From: Corticium candelabrum
Lineage: Eukaryota > Porifera > Homoscleromorpha > Homosclerophorida > Plakinidae
Assembly (NCBI RefSeq): GCF_963422355.1
Contig: NC_085098.1
Coordinates: 4,612,265-4,676,264, forward strand
DNA: 64,000 nucleotides
Direction: 5' to 3'
The translations under genes and the position numbers were made by a program. Shown in pieces: positions 46,686-56,669 of the stretch; positions within the stretch are counted from its first letter, which is position 1, and each line of letters begins with the position of its first letter. Below the pieces are notes generated by a model. It was not told where the DNA came from. It saw only the letters and a list, made by a program, of their open reading frames with translations, and made no database searches.

Positions 46686-48072
46686 ACACCTGTCAGGTTG
46701 GTGGGCGCCCAGATGGGGGTAAAAACCCCACTTGCCCATTATGGAGGGGCATAGCGACACATAATATATTTCAATTCGCATCCAGACAGGACACAGAACT
46801 CTCTGGAGTAACAACAAACAAGAACCACACAGAAAATCTAGTAACAGACATTGTAACTAGACAAGCAGTAGCACAATTATGTATCTATATATCTTTGTAA
46901 CGAGTACTAAAAATGTTCATCTCCTCATTAATACCATGACATAACATACTATGCCTGTACACATGCCAGGACATCGAACCAACTAATCTGTTCTGTGACT
47001 CTGTGGCTCTCTTCATAAAGCGCAACTGTAAGCGTTTCATCTTGACATCCGCTTCTTCGAATCCGTTGAGTCTTTGACACAACTGAATTGACCGCTCCAT
47101 AAAAGCGTCTGACCCTTCTTTCAACAGCGGCTTGGTCCCCACAGCCCCTGTCCATGACCACAGCCAAATGCACAATTTCTGACTTGGATGTCAATATACT
47201 TCCGTTTAACCATAATTCTGGGCAGTTAAGAGCCATCCCCTTGTTTTTACCAAAAGTGATTGCGACACTCTTCTTGTTATTAAACACCAAGGCGTGGTGT
47301 CTAGCATATTCATTACAAATGTCCAGCATTCTTTGCATTCCTCTAGCCGTGGGTGATACTAGTGTGACATCATCCGCATACGCAAGACACCCTAGAAAGA
47401 TATCTGATATTCTTGCTCTATCACCACACTTGCTTACCTCTCTCAGTATATCATCTATGTACAAATTGAACAGACACGGCGACAGCACACTGCCCTGCCT
47501 AACTCCGTTTCTCACGCCAAAAGGTCTTGATACATTATCACTCCAGTTAGCTTGCATCGGTTGAGACCAGTACCATCTTTCCAGGAACTTGACAAAACAT
47601 ACAGAAATTCCCTTCTGCAGAAGCTTAGTAAATAATCGATAATAGGAAACACGATCATATGCCTTGGATAAATCCGTGGTACAGGCATATACCGCTCTAT
47701 TTCCATTTTGAACAGATAATAGTCAATAGTTTCCTTTAGCAGCAAAGAGCAGTCAGCACATCCATGACCCGCTTGAACCCAAATTGCTGTTCGCAAGAAG
47801 ACAAGGACACACCTAGTCTCTCTAACAGAATATGCTCCAAAAGCTTTGACGTCACTGATGACAAAGCCACTCGTCGATAATTATTTGGATCTGTCATATC
47901 ACCTACTCTGGCCTTCACAATAGGGACAATGTACGACCTCAAAGACTGTTGAGGGACACACGAGTGACGTTAAAAAAACGTCAACGCCACGCTCAAATGT
48001 ATGGCCAGCGACCCTCCACCCTAGTGTACATGTTCAGCCTCAACCATATCTGGTCCAGCCGCTTTATTCCTT
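46683..48072 (-). mobile_element. Decayed, 5'-truncated non-LTR retrotransposon (LINE)
   Basis: Reverse transcriptase of the non-LTR type in three or more frames. Seen in order on the minus strand: a KAAGPDMV-like fragment (~48050); NYRRVALSSVTSKLLEHILLE (~47880); HGCADCSLLLKETIDYYL (~47740); RNGVRQGSVLSPCLFNLYID (~47490); and the catalytic LAYADDVTLVSP (~47390), followed by thumb sequence to ~46950. Frameshifts near 47560 and 47740 and a stop near 48020 make it inactive. The endonuclease region is missing. Clade not determined (CR1/Jockey-like is possible). Its 5' side abuts the long-inverted-repeat element at 48073. Confidence 0.75.
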
Positions 48073-48605
48073 TATAGCCCGGATAAGTTTACCTTGCACG
48101 TGCATGGTAGACAATTCTCACGTGCACACATGGCTAGTAGTTCGAAATGTGTTGTTATGCTGACAGATCGTGGGAATTGCGCTTTCTCTGCGAGCAGTTA
48201 CCACACTGAGTAAGCAACAGTGGCGAGTGAAAGGAGAGCCCCAATACGGGGAATGTTGGTTGCTACGTATACATTGTAACAAACGGTTTTCTTTGCAGAA
48301 GTCGACTTTCTCGAGAACCTATTGACTCCAGAAAAGCTTTGCGGGATGCAGTTATCATACAAGACGGCAGAGGTTTGTACATTTTGCTAGTTAATTGATG
48401 TTAGTTAATTAACTAATTATTAATTTATTAGAATAATGTATTTAGTTAACATTAAAGCACAATTGATGTATTTATGGTATTGTTTTTAACTTTAAATGTG
48501 ATTTAATAAATAGTAATTTGTAATTTATATGTGTGTATATATGTATACATACTAGTAACTATTGCAGAAGAACCTGTTTATACTAATCATGTACTCTGCA
48601 ATTAA

Positions 48606-50919
48606 TTTGTTTGCATAAGAAATGTATGGCAAACAGGCAGGATTACAGGAAGTTGTTGATCTAGACAGTCTGTTGCCACAGAACGCAGTTTTTCATTAGC
48701 CTAGAATATATAGAAGCAATGCATGATCCATTTAACAATAAAATTAAAACACACACAAATGAAGATGCCTATTTCTCTAGTGGGTGCACAGTTTGCTGGA
48801 CAGAAAAAAAGGAATAACTTGTTCTGAACACTCATTCTAAACACTCTAACTACAATCTGTTCCTCTCTTTATATCAAGGAATATGAACAATCCAGGACAT
48901 TTGTTGTTGCGAATTCAGTTAATATGTAGTGGTGATCGAGCTAATATTTAGTGGTGGAAGTTTTGATTGATGTCTACAGTCACTGTTTATTAATTATATG
49001 GTCAATATTGATTAGTGACTAGAGTTTTAGTACTAGATGTTGTGTGTGATCAATATTTATTGATTTATATAGTAAATGTTGATTGATTATTGCAGTTAAT
49101 ATTTATTGATTTAATACATTTTCTTTTCTTTGATTAATTAACACATTCAATATTGTAAATAGAGTCAAAGTAACTTCTTTATGCTGGTTGTTGCAGATTC
49201 TAGATGAGTAACCTGGATAACTTCCATTATTGCACCTGCCAGAAGACGAATTACATGTGTGGTCTAGGCATAAGTCACCTATGTTTTGATTAATTAACAT
49301 TTTCTGGATCTCGATAAGGTACTTGCATGCAATGTCTCAGTTGTATGTACTGCACTCGTAAGTAGGAATTTTTAGTTCATCTTTCGAGATGCAGAAAGTG
49401 CCTTTTCTTCAGGGAGCTGCCGTGACCAGTTTTCTGAAGAAATGAGTGCAGCTAAGTTTGTATAGCTGCATTGCGTTTTGACTCGTAGTGCTTTCAGCTA
49501 TTGTACTTAGTAAATTTGATAGATTATTTGCAGGATCTTTGGGGAGACCAGCCATGCTGAAAGGGATTTCTGAATAAATTTGCATACATCATGTGTGTAT
49601 CTATTTATATCTATAAAGCTCACTTGAACGATCTGCCATTTGTTCTGTCCCTGGCTGTTAGATTGGAAGTTGCTCTCAGATAGGGCTCCATATATGAGGG
49701 TTAGCTGTTAAATCAGTAATTCTGGTTTCAAAACTTGATAAATACCAATAGGCGGCGTTTCTTTACTATGATGAGATGGAGCAGTTGATGATGCATGTAC
49801 GTTGTTAAATACCTCACAAGTCACTTGGGGAGTAAGAGATTATGTCTGCTTGTTCATCAAATGTATGACATACCACTTGAGCTATTAGCCATACAGAGAT
49901 GTATGGGATGAGAATGTGTTTTGCACATGCCACAGCTGGTTTCCCCAAAATATGTTCTAGCTTTTGATCAGTCTTGTGATACAAAAATAATATTTATGTA
50001 ACCGAAGTTTCAATGACCTTCAATCTATTACAGTACTCACACTCTACTATGGTCTACTGCAACTGGGATAATGGCTACAAATTCAAATTATGATGTTATA
50101 TGTGGAATTGCGATGAGCTTCAATCGCACAAAACCGCATGATTCCCCACAATTTTCTCTTTTTCACAGTATCTTATGCCATGCTCAAACTGACCACAAAT
50201 GGAACTACGTATATACGAGCACAAAACTTTATCATGTCACTTTCTTCAACATCTAGAGCGTACACTGTTATATCCAACTGATAATGACTCTAACTGGTAA
50301 GATTTTGAGTTATGCATATACAACATTGTAAACTGGCAAACAAACATCATAAATCTGGTAAGAAATGTCACAGCAGTCGCTAGATTTTGCTAGAGAGTAC
50401 TTTGGCATGTCTTTCCCTGATCCACCTTCCAATATTCTTCACACATGCTATACACACAATGCAAAATATTAAGCATCTCATTCTTCAGATAAATTTTTGA
50501 ATCTCTTTCTATACACTGTAGTGTTCTGTCTAAGTGACTAGATGATTTTTAGTTAGCATTTCATGTCCCATTTAATTATGAGATTGTACATTACATAAAC
50601 TAGTTACTTGTAATCACATGTACCACACATCTTTGCTGAGTCCCTATAGCTAATGCATGTTTCTTTCAAAGTGTGCCTACACTATTTTGTTTAGACAGTG
50701 TAGATATTAACCAATATGCATGGGAATTTGTTCCTGTCCAGAATACCGCAAATTATATTAGCTCACCACTACTCTTGTTAACTGAATTCACAACTACAAA
50801 TGTCGATTATTAATACTCTGCCACCTAGCTGCCGTAAAGTAATAAAAAGACTTTGAGTTGAATGAGTTTGTTCATTAATTAAATGTCCATACCCTTGTCT
50901 AAGTGGTGTCCTCCCACAG
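48606..50919. other. Element interior without recognised gene
   Basis: AT-rich interior of the long-inverted-repeat element. It contains only short ORFs (for example 50071-50256) that I cannot assign. It might hold introns and small exons of the element's gene, since a splice acceptor precedes the Ulp1-like exon. Confidence 0.35.
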
Positions 50920-51631
50920 GCTATTCAAGAATACAAGTGGTTCAACGAGGTCTGTCATATTCCTGACACTTTGAACCTTGAACACTTGAACTTGAGCAAG
51001 ATACAGCAACTTCAACAAATTCTGTCAGACAAGCCAGCCTCTGCTGTGGTATTTGGTGACGTGACTAGCTACCAAATGTCTAGACTGGCATGTGACGGAT
51101 GGTTGCCTGATACATTGCATGAAGGTATGGCATCGCTTCTCAATCGCTCATCACAAGATTGTCTTTACCTTGTGCTATCTGAAGTTTGCAAATTCACGTT
51201 GAACACATCCATAGCATTAGCTCTGAACAACAGAAAGAAGATTAGACTTATATTCCTGATTGTCAACGTACAAAATGATGCCATAACTGGATCTTCTGTT
51301 GCATCAAATACATTGATGAGTAGGAATCATTGGACTTGCTTTAGATTTGAATTCTAAAGCTTCCTTCTATGGTGACCCATTGGGATACCCAGTTCCTACC
51401 AACTTGTTGGTAGAACTAATACAAACACTGGACTATCTAAGCACTGTCTTAGGTGAAAGAGTGGATATTCATGATTTGATTCCTATGCATAGGCCAACAT
51501 TTGACAAAGATGGAAAACACGCATGGTCAAGGCATTTCAAAAATTTCCCAGTACAAACATGTTCTTTCCTTTGTGGGGTTATTGCCTTTATTTTAGTGGC
51601 AGTTGCAGCATTTTCTCCAGAGAATCTGTAG
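50920..51631 (+). pseudogene. Ulp1-like (C48) cysteine protease exon, frameshifted
   Basis: Begins after a consensus acceptor (CTCCCACAG at 50911-50919) and continues with KWFNEVCHIPDTLN. It carries the order of residues expected for a Ulp1/adenain-type protease: W-L-P-D-T-L-H-E motif (~51100), catalytic His in NHW (~51328), Asp in YGDPLG (~51374), oxyanion Gln in PVQTC (~51554) and Cys in FLCGV (~51572), ending at 51631. A 1 bp shift near 51340 separates the His from the Asp-Gln-Cys part, so the present copy is probably inactive unless this is a sequencing error. Such proteases cleave ubiquitin-like conjugates or polyproteins; the role in transposons is not settled. Confidence 0.65.
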
Positions 51632-52619
51632 GCATACATCTGTTCACCACAGCTGTCCTTCTATTGTGACAAAGCAAAACTCAAACTTTACCTTCAACCA
51701 TGCCATTATGCTCACTACCTGAGGAATACCTTAGCAGTATGGCTGCTTTCTGATCAAATTAAATTTCAAAATATCATAGATAAGTCCATACTAGCTGATG
51801 AAAACTTGCAGTCTCAGCAAATCCAAAGCCACCATCTCAAGCAACCTGAACGCCGGAAGCTTTGCTTAAGTTTGAGTAAAACTTTTCAAGACCAAAATTT
51901 TAGTAGAAAAGTGTAACTCTTCAGCAGCTTCACAATGCAAAGCCACAAATGATCGGCCCTCCTGCTATATGCCTGACAAAGCAAACAAAGTTGGTAGAAA
52001 ATTGTCACTCTCGCTAAGGCTGTTTCAGCTGGCAAGAGGAATCCTTTCGTTTCTAATGTAACCTGGTGCACTTCTAATGAGAGTCATTCACAGAGTACAG
52101 AAGCTGACAGTGTCAGTGAAACCTCCATGCTGTAGAACAACATTCAGTCTATGTGAAGAGATGCATTTTAAGCACAGACACATTTCAATAATTTCAAACT
52201 ACCAGTGAAGCCAATCTAGAGCACCCACTTGATGCCAACCAAGAATGCAAATCTGATTCAGGCCTCCCTACCAGTATTATACCCTTGCTCCCTCAGCAGT
52301 ACAACTATTTTGTTGACTCTTATTGTCAGCATGAATCGGAAAGTTTTCTAGGAGCTGAAACAAGCAACTTTACTTTAGAAGCATGGACAAGTGGCAATTG
52401 TGAAACTGCAGATGTCCAGTAGATTAAACATTTTGAAGAGGTTCAATAACCACCTATCGAATCACTACTGGTTTCAAAGCAAAAGAACGACGGCTCCTTT
52501 TTAAAACTGTTTGTCATTGTCATCATTACAGGAAACAGACGTCCACAGGAAGCAAGTGCAAACTAAAGAAAACTACCGTACATTGCTCCACACGGTAACA
52601 GCAGAGTACATGATTAATT
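51632..52619. other. Element interior downstream of Ulp1-like exon
   Basis: No long open frame is seen. Short coding-like fragments occur in changing frames (for example 51660-51760), so this may be decayed 3' coding or UTR sequence of the element. Confidence 0.3.
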
Positions 52620-52656
52620 AATAAACAGGTTCTTCTGCAGTAGTTACTAGTGTGTC

Positions 52657-52764
<108 letters not shown>

Positions 52765-53276
52765 CACTTATAAATTATAATTACTATTTATTAAATCACA
52801 TTTCAGGTTAAAAAATACTACCATAAATACATAAATTGTGCTTTAATGTTACTAAATACATTATTCTGATAAATTAATAATTAGTTAATTAACTAATATC
52901 AATTAATTAGCAAAATGTAATAACCTCTGCCGTCTTGTATGATAACTGCATCACATAAAGCTTTTCTGGAATCAATTTTTTCTCGAGAAGGTCGATTTCT
53001 GCAAAGAAAACCGTTTGTAGCAACCAACATTCCCCGTGCTGGACTTTCCTTTCATTAACTAGCTAGCCACTGTAAGTGTTGCTTACTCAGTATGGTAACT
53101 GCTCGCAGAGAAAGCGCAATTCCCACAATCAGCATAACAACACATTTCGAACTACTAGACATGATCGAGCAAGTTAAACTTATTCGGGCTATATATCCGA
53201 GATGTGTGTATAAGTGAACCCCAAAAAAGTATTTGCCTGCGCAACACAGCCAGCGTTCGGTCTGCAGCCTTATTAA

Positions 53277-53886
53277 AGCTGGATTTACAATATGTAAACG
53301 CTTGAGCGTCGCGTCGCGTGCGTCACGTCGCGTGCGTCACGTCGCGTAGTACAAATTCAAATTGTAAATGGTCTACGCGACGTGACGTTCGACGGACGCG
53401 ACGCTCGCGACACGACGCGTCCAAATAGAACCAAGTTCTATTCGAGCGTCGAACCGGAAGCTGTACGCGTCGCGTTGGAAGTAGCACCTTGATTCCGACC
53501 AATCACAGCCAACCATAAATGCACTTGTAGCTTCCGTGGGCAATGATTATTGATTTGGGCGCTGTACTCGACGTTGAGCGGTTTATAGATTGTGTAGAGA
53601 GCTATCCTTGCTTGTGGATGATCAACTGCAAGACGTACAAAGACCTGCGTGCATGGGAGAACGCCTAGAAATTGATTTTGAGCAAGCTGGGGGTTCCGGC
53701 AGAGTTCTGTTAGTAGAAAATCGAAGCGCGAGTGGTCAGCTCAATAATTCAGGCAGCGACGTCTACGGCGCGCTGAAATCGTATTGTGAATGATACGACG
53801 CGTGTGACGCGATACTTGCCACTCCCACGCAAGACAACGTGACAGGACGCACGCAGACGAAGCGTTCCCATATTGTAAATCCAGTT
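53277..53886 (+). mobile_element. Harbinger-like element with MADF remnant
   Basis: Ends AGCTGGATTTACAATATG and the inverse of AACTGGATTTACAATATG, flanked by TAA at 53274-53276 and 53887-53889. The ends resemble those of the TTA-target MITEs (AGCTGGGTTCACAATATG), so this is a longer relative of that family. Just inside the left end are GC-rich direct and inverted copies of GTCACGTCGCGT (53305-53420). The interior carries a broken MADF domain. A TTA/TAA target plus a MADF/Myb-type second protein is the hallmark of PIF/Harbinger. No transposase remains. Confidence 0.7.
53543..53713 (+). pseudogene. MADF-domain remnant
   Basis: From ATG 53543 the frame reads ...ERFIDCVESYPCLWMINC followed by KTYKDLRAWENA, then TAG at 53666-53668 where MADF domains have Trp, then KLILSKLGVPAEF. 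Spacing and residues (LW, Y-K-D, W/A-W repeats) match the MADF DNA-binding fold. The stop is a single-base change from TGG. In Harbinger elements such proteins accompany the transposase. Confidence 0.6.
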
Positions 53887-53889
53887 TAA

Positions 53890-55477
53890 GGCCCTAAAGG
53901 GTAACTGCAACGCAAAATCAAAACTTCTTTTATGTTGGAAATTGATAGTTCTAGGTGCATACATGACAGGACAAATAGTTTTAGAGTTTTAATTAAGTTA
54001 AGTCTTCGCTGAGCTATAGCCCGTCAAAGTTGCTTCCGGTTCTTCAACTTCCGGTAACACGTTATAATGGGTGTGGTATAGTGTGACGTCATTGAGGGGA
54101 GACACGTGTGCGTCTGTATAGTCAGCTGCCTGTAAAAATGACTAAATCTTCATATCCAAGGCAACGCTGCTAAGGTGGAGGCGACGGTAGCAACAGCGAG
54201 TCTTCTGAAGAGCCCTCAGGAGGTTTTTACGTGATGATAACGTTCCGTCATTTCATGAATCGTAGGATGAAGAAGATCTGCTGGGAGCCATTAATACGTA
54301 TACGAAGTGATTAGACCACACAGGTTTGAATTCGGCGACAATGCCTTTGAAGCTTTGAGAAAGCCTGAGGAAGAGAACAGGCTACCCGATAGCCTGTTAT
54401 AACATTGCAAGTAGAAGTAGGAGATAGCAACGTAATCGATGTACATCCGGGTAAGTAAACAACATCCACAGGTTTCAGCTGCGATCGTTGTGAGATGATG
54501 GATACGTACTCGTGTGGAGTGCGTGTGCTGTCAAAACTAATTTGAGGTTGTCTCAAATAATGGCAGGATAATAATGTCGAATACTAGCAACAATAGTGGC
54601 ACAGTGTACTGGTGAGTTCATGCAAAATTCTAGTGCTGTACGTGAGAAAGAGACTAAAATGAGTTGAACTACGTACTTTGAAATCACGTTGACACAAGGT
54701 TTGACTTCACTGTACAGTATACTGTAACGCATACGACTGCATTTAATAGACATGATGATCAAGAGGCGAGTCATCTAAGGCATCAAGAATCTGACCTCTC
54801 CTAGCCATTTGCAGTACTTTTAGTCTTGCACGAGAGTCTTCCTTACCTTTCCGCTTCTCAATTACGGCTCTCCTTTTCTTTTGCAAAGGTTCCAGGGTGC
54901 TGCAACCTTGAAGTGTGGTGGCAGGTAGATGGAAAATGGTGACCTCAATATCGCTCTTCTCTAACCCAGACCAAGCTCTTGAATAGACCTGGCTGTACGT
55001 ATCTCGAAGCAGTCAGGCTAAAAGTGGCTACTGCATACTCCTGTCCACTCAGTAAGACGCGTTGTACTCAGTAGCAGTTGCCCGGACGACACAACGTCTC
55101 TGCAATTGTCCGCAATATTTTTTGATTCCCACTCTTTTCTTAGCTTGGGGATCTTCGGAAATCGAAACGCGATTGTGTATGACTTGCGCGAATTGGTGCA
55201 TCCTGCAGCCACGCAACACCAAACCATTCTTTCGCCACAAATTCCTTTGTTTACAATACACGTTAGCGTGGAGTCTCCTCTGAGTGACGTCACACTACAC
55301 CACACCTGTTATAACTCGTTACCGGAAGTTGAAGAACCGGAAGCAACTTTGACGTGCTATATCTCAGCGAAGACTTAACTTAGTTAAAAATCTAAAACTA
55401 ATTTTCCTGTCATTTATGCAGCTAGAACTATCAATTTCCAACATAATTTTTTTTTATTTTTGCGTTGCAGTTACCCC
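53890..55477 (-). mobile_element. TTAA-flanked element with THAP gene (Kolobok-like)
   Basis: About 220 bp inverted repeats (53890-~54120 and ~55265-55477) containing GGGTAACTGCAACGCAAAA at the ends and CTTCCGGTTCTTCAACTTCC internally. TTAA lies at both ends (53886-53889 and 55478-55481). TTAA targets plus a THAP-domain protein suggest the Kolobok superfamily; a P-like element is an alternative. The left end has seven extra bases compared with the right. No transposase catalytic region is seen, so it is a deleted copy. Confidence 0.6.
54743..55227 (-). pseudogene. THAP-domain protein, broken
   Basis: From the ATG at 55227: C-x(4)-C (CVAAGC), then IAFRFPKIPKLRKEW, then W-x(2)-VCSSHF. This is the C2CH zinc signature of THAP DNA-binding domains. 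The next codon after HF is TAG, where THAP proteins continue with residues like the following PDCFE. After a further frame change near 54970, a basic tail (EPLQKKRRAVIEKRKGKE) runs to a TAA at 54743. THAP proteins bind transposon ends or have been domesticated as regulators; this copy looks inactive. Confidence 0.65.
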
Positions 55478-55481
55478 TTAA

Positions 55482-55670
55482 CTTACGTTAGCATCTACTG
55501 CACATGCGTCAATAGGTGAAGTGTTTCTTTCTAAAGTAATGGCAATGTAGAATTTTTATCTGGCTCATTTCTATGGTTACATAGTAAAGCTGCATGTAAT
55601 TTGATTGAAATAATACAAATTATAAAAAGGCATTTACGCTGTGCTCTAGGTTCGCATTATAGTTTAGCTT

Positions 55671-55671
<1 letters not shown>
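55482..55671. other. Spacer, nothing recognised
   Basis: AT-rich sequence between the THAP element and a microsatellite. No gene seen. Confidence 0.4.

Positions 55672-55719
<48 letters not shown>
55672..55719. repeat. (CA)n microsatellite
   Basis: A perfect CA run of about 24 units. Confidence 0.9.
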
Positions 55720-55722
<3 letters not shown>

Positions 55723-55969
55723 TATTTTCAGGTGGCGATACTAGCGAAGATGTCATGATCTCGCAACGAGACCAATGACATCAGAGTGTGAATGTGCTAG
55801 AATAGCACGTTCATATTAGTCTGAAAGAGACCTAGAGGGAAGTCCAACAAAATGAACTTAACTTGTATGAGTAGATCTTACCAAGACAAATCGATCGGTA
55901 TAAGTTACTCCTTTATCTTCGCTTTTGTTTAGCAGAACGAGCGATGTTTCCGTGATGTGCAACGCTCAC
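55720..55969. repeat. Fragment of receptor-unit flank
   Basis: 55740-55830 matches 36775-36840, 44250-44310 and 61095-61165 (shared GAGACCAATGACATCAGAGTG), so a piece of the unit's upstream flank lies here. No gene. Confidence 0.45.
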
Positions 55970-56057
55970 GCGCCTGCTCCGCGCCTGCTCCGCGCCTGCT
56001 CCGCGCCTGCTCCGCGCCTGCTCCGCGCCTGCTCCGCGCCTGCTCCGCGCCTGCTCC
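55970..56057. repeat. 11 bp GC-rich minisatellite, eight units
   Basis: Eight tandem perfect copies of GCGCCTGCTCC followed by a diverged partial unit. Long ORFs on both strands (Ala-Pro-Arg-Leu-Leu or Gln-Ala-Arg-Ser-Arg repeats) are consequences of the 11 bp period. Confidence 0.9.
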
Positions 56058-56449
56058 GCGCTTCCTGGTGGATTAAGCTCCGCCCACTGCAAACGAATCA
56101 ATGCGAATTATTACGGATGACCGCTACGGATATAGCGAGAATGACAAATATGAATGCGAAGATATTATGAAGATCTGCCTTCTTGCCGTCAGTGGTTCCT
56201 CTCTAAAGTAAAATGGTGTCTTTAGAGCTGTTTTCCGGCCAGACATTGAAGCAGAATTCCTCAATACCACGGTTTACCTAGAGAACACGCTTGTGCTTAA
56301 CTATTTGTTTATCCTTGTTCTTTTAATATCCGAAGAGAAACGTTCAGCGCGCCGTCTGGCGTGTGCTACAGAGGACGTTCCTATTTTTACATCCGGTCTG
56401 CTCACTATCTTTTGCCGCTGATTGGTAGAAGGTTACAATCCCGGATGTC
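56058..56449. other. Spacer, nothing recognised
   Basis: Moderately GC-rich unique sequence; no gene or clear repeat. Confidence 0.35.
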
Positions 56450-56669
56450 AAAGCTATACTGCAGAGTCAATACAAGCTCAAGCTACACGATAAAATATTT
56501 CGCATGTAGACATGTAGACATGTAGGGATGTGGCTGGAATACACGAATTTGTTTGCTGGAGAAACAGTGGGTCAAAAATACGATCACAAATCATTTATCT
56601 ACTTTAACCGCTCAAGTTTACATCACGCGAGTTCCTAAGTCCTAGAACACAAACTGATTTTATATGGAG
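56450..56669 (-). repeat. Partial 3' flank of receptor copy 8
   Basis: Homologous to the proximal ~200 bases of the other 3' flanks. The distal part with the MITE site is missing. Confidence 0.5.

Noticed and set aside
44899..46754. Two similar ORFs (KGACYPRDCACSRSSAP) that looked like a duplicated gene.
   Set aside because: They are the two arms of an inverted repeat translated in opposite orientation; no start, domain or codon pattern supports a gene.
46885..47175. Minus ORF of 96 codons in the LINE 3' part as a separate protein.
   Set aside because: It overlaps the reverse transcriptase thumb frame in another phase and has no recognisable motif.
55913..56170. Arg/Ala-rich repeat ORFs on both strands.
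   Set aside because: They are produced by the 11 bp minisatellite, not by a coding sequence.
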